Source: Firmicutes bacterium FC7
GTDB lineage: Bacteria; Bacillota; Clostridia; Tissierellales; Tissierellaceae
Direction of reading: 5' to 3'
Assembly (NCBI GenBank): GCA_022760735.1
Contig: JAKELU010000007.1
Span: forward strand, 69,752 to 102,090
Length of the DNA stretch: 32,339 nt
Shown here piece by piece: positions 25,302 through 32,339 of this stretch. A program made the position numbers and the translations under genes. Positions within the stretch are counted from its first letter, which is position 1. The number at the start of each line of letters is the position of its first letter. The notes beneath the pieces were generated by a model. The model was given only the letters and a program-made list of their open reading frames with translations, ran no database searches and was not told the DNA's origin.

Positions 25302-26987
25302 TCACTCTACACTTTCCATTCTTTCCCTTACAGCTTTTTCAATTAAATCAATTTTCGCAAAGGACTCATCTTTTGATTTAGCTGTTGAATATATATATAA
25401 TTTTATTTTCGGTTCAGTACCAGATGGCCTAATAGCATACCATGATCCATCATCCATATAATACTTTAACACATCCGAAATTCCTACCCCTGTACTATCA
25501 TTTAGAAAATCAATAGTCTTTTCTAACTTCATATCACCAATTTTATTTATAGGATTATGCCTGAAATTTTCCATTATTCTTTTTATCTTCTTCTGACCTT
25601 CTAATCCTTCAAGTACAATTGATATCAGTCTCTCACAGTAGTATCCATACTCTTTATATATATCTTCTAATACATCAAGAAGAGACTTACCCTGTTTCTT
25701 ATAATAAGCAGCCATTTCAGCTATTATCATGGAAGTAACAACTCCATCTTTATCCCTTACTAAAGTACCATATACATATCCTATACTTTCTTCATAACCA
25801 AGAATATATTCATATTCTCTAGTCTTTTCCCACTCATTTGCCTTTGAACAGATATTTTTAAAGCCTGTCAAAGATTCTACTGTCTTAACCCCATATTTGT
25901 CAGCTATAACCTTTCCTAAATCTCCTGTTACAATACTTTTTACAATAGCTGAATTTTCTGGAAGGTTATTTTTAGCGTATCTACTAGATAAGATATAATT
26001 TACAATAAGGGCACCTGTCTGATTTCCGTTTAAATAGACATATTTATTTCCATCATAAGCACCTATAGCTACCCTATCACAGTCTGGATCAGTTGCAATT
26101 AAAAGTTCTGCACCTAGTTTTTTACCTAATTCTGCAGCATATGTAAATGCCTTTACATCTTCAGGATTTGGATAACCCACTGTAGTAAAATTAGAATCAG
26201 GATTTTCCTGTTCTGGTACAACTATGACATTTGTAAATCCTCTCTCCCTTAAAATTCTTCTTACAGGTTTATTTCCAGTTCCATTTAAAGGAGTATATAC
26301 AATTTTTATATCCTTATCTATGTCATCATTAATAGCCATTTTTAGCAGTTCTTCATTGTATGCATCATCTATTTCGCTTCCAATAATTTTTATAAGTCCT
26401 TTTTCTATAGCTGAATCTTTATCCATTATCTTTATTTCACTAAAGCTATCTATTTTGCTAATTTCACCTAATATTTCATTGGCTATGTCATCTAAGATCT
26501 GAGAACCTTCCTCCCAATATACCTTATATCCATTATAATCCTTAGGATTGTGACTAGCTGTAACTACTACTCCTGAAATGCAATTTAATTTTCTAACTGT
26601 ATATGAAAGTATAGGTGTTGCTCTTAAATCATCAAATAAATAAGCTTTAACTCCATTTGCAGCCAATACTCTTGCAGTTATATCTGCAAATTCTTTTGAG
26701 AATCTTCGTACGTCATAAGCAATGGCAACCCCTCTTTCCATCGCTTCTTTCCCTTTGTTCACAATAGTTTGAGCAAGTCCCTGTGTAGCTAAAGATACAG
26801 TGTACTTATTCATTCTATTGGTACCAGCACCAATTTTACCTCTCAACCCAGCTGTCCCAAATTTTAAATCAGTATAGAATCTGTCCTCTATCTCTTTTTC
26901 ATCTTTTATAGATTTTAGTTCCGCTTTAGTTTCATCATCAAAATATTTATCACTTAACCAAAAATTATACTTCTCTCTATAATCCAT
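25302..26987 (-). CDS. pgcA: Phospho-sugar mutase (PgcA-like)
   Basis: Alpha-D-phosphohexomutase of 561 residues, close in size to the Bacillus alpha-phosphoglucomutase PgcA; it interconverts glucose- or mannose-1-phosphate and 6-phosphate. All four family motifs are intact: phosphoserine loop TASHNP (Ser145), metal loop DPDCDR (300-305), sugar-binding EESIGY (399-404) and phosphate-binding RPSGTEP (520-526). GTAGLRG is near 44-50. The ribosome site GGGGGAAG lies 5 bases before the ATG. Single-gene unit. The product would supply sugar-1-phosphate for wall or polysaccharide synthesis. Glucose versus mannose preference cannot be decided. Confidence 0.9.
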   Translation of the reverse strand: MDYREKYNFWLSDKYFDDETKAELKSIKDEKEIEDRFYTDLKFGTAGLRGKIGAGTNRMNKYTVSLATQGLAQTIVNKGKEAMERGVAIAYDVRRFSKEFADITARVLAANGVKAYLFDDLRATPILSYTVRKLNCISGVVVTASHNPKDYNGYKVYWEEGSQILDDIANEILGEISKIDSFSEIKIMDKDSAIEKGLIKIIGSEIDDAYNEELLKMAINDDIDKDIKIVYTPLNGTGNKPVRRILRERGFTNVIVVPEQENPDSNFTTVGYPNPEDVKAFTYAAELGKKLGAELLIATDPDCDRVAIGAYDGNKYVYLNGNQTGALIVNYILSSRYAKNNLPENSAIVKSIVTGDLGKVIADKYGVKTVESLTGFKNICSKANEWEKTREYEYILGYEESIGYVYGTLVRDKDGVVTSMIIAEMAAYYKKQGKSLLDVLEDIYKEYGYYCERLISIVLEGLEGQKKIKRIMENFRHNPINKIGDMKLEKTIDFLNDSTGVGISDVLKYYMDDGSWYAIRPSGTEPKIKLYIYSTAKSKDESFAKIDLIEKAVRERMESVE

Positions 26988-27034
26988 ATCAACTTCCCCC
27001 AGTCTTATAATATTACCTTATTTTATTTATTATG

Positions 27035-27063
27035 TGTTCTTAACCTTAGAGAGAATAAGAACA
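27035..27063 (-). promoter_or_regulatory. 8-bp inverted repeat upstream of the sugar mutase
   Basis: TGTTCTTA and TAAGAACA flank 13 bases, about 50 bases upstream of the pgcA start. It may be an operator or a leader stem. A TATAAT on the minus strand (27079-27084) lies just upstream but lacks a good -35. Nothing else is evident in the 203 bases between pgcA and nhaC apart from the nhaC terminator. Confidence 0.3.
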
Positions 27064-27136
27064 TTATTGTCTCAATATATTATACCCTATAATAATTAAC
27101 AATGCACGATTTCCATCAATAAATAAGGAAACAAAA

Positions 27137-27171
27137 AGGAAATCCTCATCTATTAAATGAAAGGATTTCCT
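27137..27171 (-). terminator. nhaC terminator
   Basis: AGGAAATCCT/AGGATTTCCT, a 10-bp stem with an inner TCAT/ATGA pairing, followed on the minus strand by TTTTTGTTT. Confidence 0.85.
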
Positions 27172-27190
27172 ATCTACTATTATAATCTAT

Positions 27191-28615
27191 TCAATGCTCT
27201 TCAGCAGTTTTTATAACCGTACTTGGATCATCTTTTATTTTATAAGCAAATAATCCGGCAAAAGCAAAGATAACTACAATAATTGGTGTTATATAGTTAA
27301 ATACTGCATATCTTGCATACTCCCATGCTGTTACTCCTAATACTCCATACAGAAAAGCTCCACATGTATTCCAAGGTACAAGTGCAGATGTAACAGTCCC
27401 TGCTCCTTCTAATGTACTTGATAGTAATTTTGGATGCAATCCTCTCTCCCTATACGCATTTGCATACATTCTACCTGGAACCACTATGGATATATATTGC
27501 TCAGGCATTGTTACATTACTAAAAAAGCAAGTTAAAACAGTTGTTGCTACTAATCCACCATTTGACTTAATTCTCCTTAAAATTGCATTTACAATAACTT
27601 CTAACTGGCCTGTTTTATCCATTATTCCACCGAACATCATAGCAATTATTGTAAGAGATATGGAATACATCATACCAGTTAATCCACCTGCTGATAGTAA
27701 TTCATCTATTACAGCTATACCTGTTTCAGAAGTATATCCTTCATAAGCAGCCGATATAAGACTACCTAAATCTACGCCTTGATATAACATTCCCAAAATA
27801 GCACCTAATACTATTCCAATTGTAATACCTGGAATCGCAGGCACCTTAAGGGCCATAGCTAAAATAACTGCCAATGGAGGTAATAGTAAAACAGGAGAAA
27901 TATTAAAATTATTAATTATTCCTTCTCTTATAATATTAATAGATGATACATCAGTGTTTCCGCTATTGTATTGTAATCCTGCTATTAAAAAGATCACTAA
28001 AGTAATTACGTATGATATTACTGTAGTTGGAACCATTCCCTTTACATGTGTAAAAACATCAGTACCTGAAACAGCTGGTGCTAAGTTAGTAGTATCAGAT
28101 AAAGGCGACATTTTATCACCAAAGTACGCACCTGAAATAATTGCACCTGCTGCAACTGGTGCAGGTATATCTAGACCAGTAGCTACTCCCATCAAAGCAA
28201 TACCTATAGTACCTGCTGTCCCCCAGCTAGTACCGGTTGCTAATGCTGTAACAGAACATATAAGTACAGTTGCGACTAGAAAAATACTAGGTTTCAAAAT
28301 TGATAATCCATAATAAATCATGCTAGGAACCACACCAGAAATTAACCATATCCCAATAAGCAAACCAATAATTACTAGTATAATAACTGCCTGTAAAGCT
28401 TGATAAATTCCGTCAAACATCGATTTTTCAATTTCAGTCCAACTAAACCCTATCTTTAATGCTACAATCACAGAAAACAGTGTCCCAATTAACATTGGTA
28501 CATGAGGGTCTGTTTTGTACTTAATTATACTGACTCCCATAATTAAAATTAAAAATACAAAAGATAAGAAAGCTTCCCATAGATGGGGTTTACGTACTGT
28601 ATTTCTGCCTTTCAT
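27191..28615 (-). CDS. nhaC: NhaC family Na+/H+ antiporter
   Basis: Inner-membrane secondary transporter of 474 residues with about 11 hydrophobic helices. The family signature is clear at residues 161-186: GAYFGDKMSPLSDTTNLAPA, then VSGTDVFTH. WGTAGTIGIALMG (131-143) is also typical. NhaC proteins exchange Na+ for H+; some members are amino-acid antiporters (for example malate/lactate or tyrosine/arginine exchange), so Na+/H+ is the default call only. The AAAGGAGG site is about 13 bases from the ATG, longer than the usual 5-9, and no closer in-frame start exists, so initiation may be weak. Single gene with its own promoter and terminator. Confidence 0.88.
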   Translation of the reverse strand: MKGRNTVRKPHLWEAFLSFVFLILIMGVSIIKYKTDPHVPMLIGTLFSVIVALKIGFSWTEIEKSMFDGIYQALQAVIILVIIGLLIGIWLISGVVPSMIYYGLSILKPSIFLVATVLICSVTALATGTSWGTAGTIGIALMGVATGLDIPAPVAAGAIISGAYFGDKMSPLSDTTNLAPAVSGTDVFTHVKGMVPTTVISYVITLVIFLIAGLQYNSGNTDVSSINIIREGIINNFNISPVLLLPPLAVILAMALKVPAIPGITIGIVLGAILGMLYQGVDLGSLISAAYEGYTSETGIAVIDELLSAGGLTGMMYSISLTIIAMMFGGIMDKTGQLEVIVNAILRRIKSNGGLVATTVLTCFFSNVTMPEQYISIVVPGRMYANAYRERGLHPKLLSSTLEGAGTVTSALVPWNTCGAFLYGVLGVTAWEYARYAVFNYITPIIVVIFAFAGLFAYKIKDDPSTVIKTAEEH

Positions 28616-28654
28616 TATAAATTATCTTCCTCCTTTAGTGAAATTATTTTTTTA

Positions 28655-28683
28655 ATTATATAATATCTAACTTCATATTACAA
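28655..28683 (-). promoter_or_regulatory. nhaC promoter
   Basis: On the minus strand TTGTAA (28678-28683) and TATAAT (28655-28660) are separated by 17 bp; predicted start near 28648, giving a short leader. Confidence 0.65.
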
Positions 28684-28705
28684 TAAATTTTAATTAATAA
28701 ATATA

Positions 28706-28727
28706 AAGGTAGAGATAACTCTACCTT
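28706..28727 (-). terminator. Terminator of the J-domain-like gene
   Basis: AAGGTAGAG/CTCTACCTT, a 9-bp stem with a 4-base loop and a T-rich tail on the minus strand. It overlaps the stop codon of the upstream gene by two bases. Confidence 0.75.
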
Positions 28728-29547
28728 AATTTAAATACTTGTTTTCAGTTAGTATCAATAAATAATGATCTTCTAATATTTTTAGAATATTTGCTCCTAG
28801 TTCGATATTTTTTCTTAATTCACTTTGAACTTCTTTTACTTTGCTTTCATCGCTTAGCAATTCAGCTATATTAAAAGGAAAATCATCTTGAATACTTCTT
28901 ATTTCATCATATTCTTCCTTTAATCTTGCCTCGAGATAATCGACCCTCATACTCAACTCATCAAGTGCGAAGTCTTCTAATCTAGTCGAGTTGATAGCTT
29001 CGTCATGAGCTAGCTTATATAGTATCTTTAGATACTCCAGCTCTGCTCTTTCATATGCTATTTTTGCTTTTTCCCACAGTCTTAACTGGGTATCTGTCAA
29101 TCTTACATTTATATCTGGATGCAACATCATTACAATATTTCTAAAATACTTATTTAATTCATTCAATTTATCATCAGACAAATTATTATTTAATTTTAAG
29201 TAATTAGCCATATCTATATCTTTTTCATTTTCCTTTAAGAACTCAAATAAATTTTCAAATTCATTATTAGCAATAAACTCTATTATAGTAACATTTACAA
29301 ATCCTACATTTTTCATATGAGATTGAGTTAACTGTATTTTTCTTTTTATCAATCCTAACTTAATATCAAGATCAAGGAGCCTATGCTCCAAAACTCCAAT
29401 TTTTAAAATATAGTTAGCTTTTAGGTGATAGAATTTGTGTTTTAATAGAGACTCTTTTGTTTCAATTACATTTATCATCTGATTTTTTAAATCTTCATAC
29501 TTATTTAAAAGCTTCTCATAATCAGATTGCAATTTTTTGTCAGCCAT
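28726..29547 (-). CDS. Coiled-coil protein with J-domain-like HPD motif
   Basis: 273-residue cytosolic protein, no signal peptide or membrane segment. The N-terminal third is charged and predicted coiled coil (DYEKLLNKYEDLKNQMINVI). The middle contains LNKYFRNIVMMLHPDINVRL followed by WEKAKIAYERAELEYLKILY: a helix, an HPD tripeptide (His143-Pro144-Asp145) and a helix with an alanine-tyrosine core, the arrangement of a DnaJ J-domain that stimulates Hsp70. The C-terminal part is again helical and acidic. The longest frame starts at 29592 inside the upstream gene; the ATG at 29547 follows AGGAGGTG by 5 bases and is preferred. It follows the gamma-carbonic-anhydrase gene, probably in one transcript. 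DnaK recruitment is inference; no specific client is evident. Confidence 0.65.
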   Translation of the reverse strand: MADKKLQSDYEKLLNKYEDLKNQMINVIETKESLLKHKFYHLKANYILKIGVLEHRLLDLDIKLGLIKRKIQLTQSHMKNVGFVNVTIIEFIANNEFENLFEFLKENEKDIDMANYLKLNNNLSDDKLNELNKYFRNIVMMLHPDINVRLTDTQLRLWEKAKIAYERAELEYLKILYKLAHDEAINSTRLEDFALDELSMRVDYLEARLKEEYDEIRSIQDDFPFNIAELLSDESKVKEVQSELRKNIELGANILKILEDHYLLILTENKYLN

Positions 29548-29563
29548 TAAAACACCTCCTAAG

Positions 29564-30067
29564 CTAGATGTGTTTAGTTCTCCATAATTCATAATATCTT
29601 AAAGCATTTTTTCTAATTCCTTCTAATTCTTCTTCAGTTACCTGTCTAACAATTTTCCCAGGTGACCCTATTACAAGTGAATTAGGTGGAATAACCTTCC
29701 CTTCTGTGATAAGGGTATTAGCACCTATGATACAATTATCACCTATACTAGCACCATTTAAGATAATTGCTCCCATTCCAATTAAACAGTTGTTACCTAT
29801 AGTACATCCATGAACTATGGCATTGTGTCCTACAACGGTATAATCCCCTACCTTTGCAGGAGTATTGGTTTCGTTGTGAACTGTCGCATTATCCTGTATA
29901 TTTGAATATTTGCCTATTGTTATAGGCGCTATATCTCCTCTTAATACTGCTCCATACCATATACTTGAACCTTCGCCAATAGTTACATTACCTAAAACTG
30001 CAGCTGTTTCTGCAACAAATGAATTTTTATGAACATTCGGTATCATTTCTTTCAAATTCTTAATCAT
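29564..30067 (-). CDS. Gamma-carbonic-anhydrase-like hexapeptide protein
   Basis: 167-residue left-handed beta-helix protein of the YrdA/PaaY group. Hexapeptide repeats run from about 20 to 140 (VLGNVTIGEGSSIWYGAVLR, IGNNCLIGMGAIIL, IGDNCIIGANTLI). The three zinc-ligand histidines of gamma carbonic anhydrases are present: His64 (ATVHNE), His81 and His86 (GHNAIVHGC), with Arg43 and Gln58 conserved. Many relatives have little carbonic anhydrase activity in vitro; some are metal-dependent acyl-CoA thioesterases, so the catalytic claim is tentative. AAGGAG lies 7 bases before the ATG. First gene of a pair with the J-domain-like gene. Confidence 0.88.
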   Translation of the reverse strand: MIKNLKEMIPNVHKNSFVAETAAVLGNVTIGEGSSIWYGAVLRGDIAPITIGKYSNIQDNATVHNETNTPAKVGDYTVVGHNAIVHGCTIGNNCLIGMGAIILNGASIGDNCIIGANTLITEGKVIPPNSLVIGSPGKIVRQVTEEELEGIRKNALRYYELWRTKHI

Positions 30068-30451
30068 ATCTAAACTCCTTAGGTTATTATATTATGGTTA
30101 TTTATTATATACTACCCAATTTTTGTTATCATGTATCAAGTCTATTTTGAATTGTACTACTCAAATACTATCAAATATCTGAAAAGTTAGACTTATTGTG
30201 ATTTGTTTAACATTTTAAAAAATGATAATTTGGGTATATAATTATAGTATTATATTTATATATTATTTTCAAGTTAGTGAATTCCAGACTTTTCATGGTT
30301 TTAAATTAATTAACTTTTTTATATAATATTACATTTTTTTAATATTAAATTTTTTTCGATATATTTACATTAAATGCAATAAATATATTGATATTTTATT
30401 ATCAATGTGCTAATATTATTTTGTTAGATTTTATTAACAGGGAGGAGCAAT
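30068..30451. other. Gene-free 384-base divergent region
   Basis: Very AT-rich DNA between the minus-strand carbonic-anhydrase-like gene and the plus-strand membrane operon. I see a likely -10 (30104-30109) with a weak ATGATA -35 (30127-30132) for the minus-strand gene, and the promoter of the plus-strand operon at its right end. A 7-bp inverted repeat (30138-30144 with 30188-30194) and several T and A runs are present. There is no convincing RNA gene, riboswitch or ORF in the middle 200 bases. Confidence 0.6.
30387..30416 (+). promoter_or_regulatory. Promoter and operator-like dyad of the membrane operon
   Basis: TTGATA (30388-30393) and TAATAT (30411-30416) have a 17-bp spacer. The -35 is one arm of a perfect inverted repeat ATTGATA-6-TATCAAT (30387-30406), so a regulator bound there would cover the -35 and half the spacer. 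Confidence 0.5.
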
Positions 30452-30619
30452 ATGTTACGTAAATTAATGGGGCTTATAGCTTTTATTATAACAGGTGTCG
30501 GTCTTGTATTTACTTCACAGCCAAGTGAAATGAGCATTTTAAACATTGGGTTACTATTACTTGTAGGCTTTTTTTATACAGTAAGTATAATTGGTCATTT
30601 TAAAGATCTTAAAGAATAG
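30452..30619 (+). CDS. Small two-helix membrane protein
   Basis: 55-residue ORF beginning MLRKLMGLIAFIITGVG and ending IIGHFKDLKE. Two hydrophobic helices (about 5-20 and 29-48) are joined by a short polar loop (TSQPSEMS); the ends are positively charged. GGGAGGAG lies 4 bases before the ATG, a promoter lies just upstream, and the next gene starts 9 bases after its stop, all of which support a real gene despite its size. No family recognised. It heads the three-gene membrane operon. Confidence 0.7.
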   Translation: MLRKLMGLIAFIITGVGLVFTSQPSEMSILNIGLLLLVGFFYTVSIIGHFKDLKE

Positions 30620-30628
30620 GTGATAAGA

Positions 30629-30988
30629 ATGAAATTTGATAAAAATAAAATTAAAATAATAATATGTGCTATTGCCGGTACAACTTTATCATGGTTTATC
30701 AATCACGAAATTGGCTTTGGTGCAATTGTAGCTAGCGGATTAGTAGGAGTAATTGCAGCTATTTTATTACCTGCTTCGCTTGCCGGTACAGCATATACTG
30801 CATCCTTCGTAGGTATGAGTTCAACTTCAATCATACCTTCCCTAGGAGCTGCTTTATTAGCGGGACTAATAGTTGGTATTATGATAATTTTTACTACTGA
30901 AATCTATGCTGGTATTGGCGGCAAAGGTGGTACAACTGCAGCACTATCAACAATAATCACAAAGATAATTCTTGGATTATTCAGTTAG
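30629..30988 (+). CDS. Small membrane protein, tandem paralogue A
   Basis: 119-residue integral membrane protein with about four hydrophobic segments. It aligns with the next gene product over its whole length: IVASGLVGVIAAILLP matches FASALVTLISGIFLP, and IIFTTEIYAGIGGKGGTTAA matches IIFSTSYVGIGGRLGSIAA. The shared glycine-rich YxGIGG(K/R)xG(T/S)xAA motif (about residues 93-105) is the family hallmark. I do not recognise the family. A GTG at 30620 opens the frame, but the ATG at 30629 follows AGGTGAT and fits better. Its stop lies 11 bases before the next start. Possible roles include a small transporter subunit; none is shown. Confidence 0.75.
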   Translation: MKFDKNKIKIIICAIAGTTLSWFINHEIGFGAIVASGLVGVIAAILLPASLAGTAYTASFVGMSSTSIIPSLGAALLAGLIVGIMIIFTTEIYAGIGGKGGTTAALSTIITKIILGLFS

Positions 30989-30999
30989 GAGGTTATATA

Positions 31000-31428
31000 T
31001 TGGAGATTTTAATGATTATACTTGTAGCCATATGCGCAGGTACAGCTACCTATTCTATATCTTATTTATTGAATAAAGGTCCTGTATTTGCTTCAGCCTT
31101 AGTTACTTTGATTTCAGGAATTTTCCTACCATATTTTCTTCCAGAAAATGGTCCTACATTGATGGCTGTAGCAGCATGTGCTTCATATGCAGGCCAGGTT
31201 TCAAATAAAAATGTACCTAACCTACGAGAAATGATAATGGTTTCTTTAATAACTGGTGCTTTGTTCATTATATTCTCAACTTCATATGTAGGAATAGGTG
31301 GAAGATTAGGTTCTATCGCTGCTATTTCTTGTTTTACATGGATGGGAATTAAAAAGGTTTTTAAAAATGACAATTTGCAAGATAATAAAATTTCATATAT
31401 AAATAAAGTCAATTTTTCTGAAAAATAA
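31000..31428 (+). CDS. Small membrane protein, tandem paralogue B
   Basis: 142-residue membrane protein with about four hydrophobic segments, homologous to the preceding gene product and sharing YVGIGGRLGSIAA (about residues 95-107). It differs by a short insertion after FLP (YFLPENGPTLM) and a polar lysine/asparagine-rich C-terminal tail of about 25 residues (FKNDNLQDNKISYINKVN). It starts with TTG at 31000, 7 bases after AGGAGG. The pair arose by duplication and probably assembles as a hetero-oligomer, an inference from linkage. A terminator follows at once, closing the operon. Confidence 0.75.
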   Translation: MEILMIILVAICAGTATYSISYLLNKGPVFASALVTLISGIFLPYFLPENGPTLMAVAACASYAGQVSNKNVPNLREMIMVSLITGALFIIFSTSYVGIGGRLGSIAAISCFTWMGIKKVFKNDNLQDNKISYINKVNFSEK

Positions 31429-31456
31429 GCTACACTATATGGTGTAGCTATTTTTA
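31428..31456 (+). terminator. Terminator of the membrane operon
   Basis: AGCTACAC/GTGTAGCT, an 8-bp stem with a TATATG loop and an ATTTTTAT tail, beginning at the last base of the stop codon. Confidence 0.85.
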
Positions 31457-31533
31457 TATAGAAATCAGAATAAATCTTGAAAAATTAAGAAAAGCTAGAG
31501 AGTATATAGCTATTTTATACTAAGGAGTTAATG

Positions 31534-32277
31534 ATGAATTTTATAGTTTTTGATTTAGAATTTAATCAAGATTTTTCGTCATATAAAGAAATTCTGAGAA
31601 ATAAATCCCTATACCCATTTGAAATTATACAAATTGGCGCAGTAAAATTAGATTCTAATTTTGAATTAATTGAGACATTTAATAAATATATTAAACCAAC
31701 AATGTATTCAAATATAAGTTCATTTATTACAGAGCTTACAGGTATTACAAATGATACGCTAAAGAATGAAAAAAAATTCCATGAAGTTTTTGAAAGCTTT
31801 GTTAAATTTATAGGTACTGATGATGCTATTTTATGCACTTGGGGTTTATCAGATGTTAAGGAGCTGTATAAAAATGCTGAATTTTATGAATTAAATATAG
31901 ACCTATTACCTAAATTATTCATTAATATTCAACCCTACTTTTCAAAATACATAGGTCTTTCCTCTAAAAAACTTGTCAAACTTAGAACTGCTGTTGAATT
32001 TTTAAATATTGATATAGAAGATGATTTTCATAATGCTTTAAATGACGCTTTATATACAGCAGAAATTTTGAAAAGAATTTACAGTCCACTCATACATCCT
32101 AAAGTATATAATCCTAATTTTAATAGAAGTTTGCAACCTACCAAAAAAGAAAAAATAGATTATGAAGGACTTTTCAAGCAATTTTACAAAATGTATGGCA
32201 GAGATATGTCTGAAGAAGAAAAACAAATAATAAAGCTTGCATATTTGATGGGTAAAACTCGCCAGTTTATTAAATAA
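31534..32277 (+). CDS. DEDDh 3'-5' exonuclease
   Basis: DnaQ-fold exonuclease of 247 residues, related to KapD/ERI-1 type nucleases acting on RNA or DNA 3' ends. Counting from the ATG at 31531: Exo I FDLEFN (Asp8, Glu10), ELTGITNDTL and a helix before the second acidic site, WGLSD (Asp108), and Exo III FHNALNDALYTAEI (His167, Asp172), giving the DEDDh set. A C-terminal helical extension (about 190-248) follows the domain. Two adjacent ATGs exist; AAGGAG has 3-base spacing to the first and 6 to the second, so 31534 is preferred. It lies about 80 bases past the membrane operon's terminator and is a separate unit. Confidence 0.85.
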   Translation: MNFIVFDLEFNQDFSSYKEILRNKSLYPFEIIQIGAVKLDSNFELIETFNKYIKPTMYSNISSFITELTGITNDTLKNEKKFHEVFESFVKFIGTDDAILCTWGLSDVKELYKNAEFYELNIDLLPKLFINIQPYFSKYIGLSSKKLVKLRTAVEFLNIDIEDDFHNALNDALYTAEILKRIYSPLIHPKVYNPNFNRSLQPTKKEKIDYEGLFKQFYKMYGRDMSEEEKQIIKLAYLMGKTRQFIK

Positions 32278-32293
32278 AAAATAAAATAAATAT

Positions 32294-32337
32294 CCACCGG
32301 CCTAGCCGGTGGTTTTGCCTTTACGGGCACAAGGCCC
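32294..32337. repeat. GC-rich double hairpin at the right edge
   Basis: CCACCGGC/GCCGGTGG (32294-32312, CTA loop) followed by TTTTG, then a second small hairpin GGGC/GCCC (32325-32337). The block is far richer in G and C than anything near it. The first hairpin could serve as the exonuclease gene's terminator. The two-hairpin layout also resembles the structured ends of IS200/IS605-type elements or a dispersed palindromic repeat, cut by the window edge. Confidence 0.55.
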
Positions 32338-32339
32338 TA

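Noticed and set aside
30181-30215. Rex-like site TTGTGA-6-TAACAT
   Set aside because: Only one half matches the consensus, and it is not positioned on either promoter.

Overview
The window is AT-rich DNA from a strictly anaerobic, low-GC Gram-positive bacterium of the class Clostridia. The signs are strong AGGAGG-type ribosome sites, frequent TTG and GTG starts, TTGxxx-17-TATAAT promoters, an oxygen-labile [4Fe-4S] serine dehydratase, a soluble flavin/FeS electron-transfer complex, and YhaO/YhaN. An amino-acid-fermenting Tissierellales or similar clostridium fits best, but that is inference: no rRNA is present. It looks like ordinary chromosome. No phage, CRISPR, tRNA or complete mobile element was found.

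Layout. (a) 1-3.6 kb, minus strand: an M55 D-aminopeptidase, a MATE exporter and an MTA/SAH-type deaminase in one tight operon. (b) 3.8-4.4 kb, plus: a stand-alone rpsD of the cysteine-poor (zinc-free) kind, with its own promoter and terminator. (c) 4.5-6.9 kb, minus: a two-gene ABC exporter. (d) 7.0-13.0 kb, minus: a three-gene operon for a soluble NuoE/NuoF/GltD-FDH-like complex. Its large subunit joins a [2Fe-2S] domain, a GltD-type FAD/NADPH module, ferredoxin clusters and a formate-dehydrogenase-like domain with no catalytic Cys/Sec. It lacks an H-cluster and resembles the Sporomusa-type (Stn) electron-bifurcating transhydrogenase. (e) 13.1-16.8 kb: a TldD/PmbA protease pair flanked by very small hydrophobic proteins. 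(f) 16.8-23.5 kb, minus: a CYTH protein, glucosamine-6-phosphate deaminase, a metallophosphoesterase, YhaN and YhaO, and a PfkB-like protein that has lost its catalytic GAGD motif. (g) 23.6-25.2 kb, plus: L-serine dehydratase sdaAB-sdaAA. (h) 25.3-30.1 kb, minus: a phosphohexomutase, an NhaC antiporter, and a gamma-carbonic-anhydrase-like protein with a coiled-coil J-domain-like partner. (i) 30.4-32.3 kb, plus: an operon of three small membrane proteins, two of them tandem paralogues of a family I do not recognise, then a DEDDh exonuclease. The window ends in a GC-rich hairpin pair unlike the surrounding DNA.

How it fits together. Serine dehydratase makes pyruvate and ammonia, whose oxidation yields reduced ferredoxin and NADH. 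The proposed transhydrogenase would convert these to NADPH, and NhaC would handle Na+/H+ balance. NagB and the phosphohexomutase link amino sugars and hexose phosphates to central metabolism. YhaO/YhaN are DNA-repair relatives of SbcD/SbcC.

The points most worth a second look are the Stn-like complex with its degenerate molybdopterin domain, the tandem-paralogue membrane operon (including a 55-residue ORF), the degenerate PfkB protein, and a long hairpin that buries the start site of a small hydrophobic protein.
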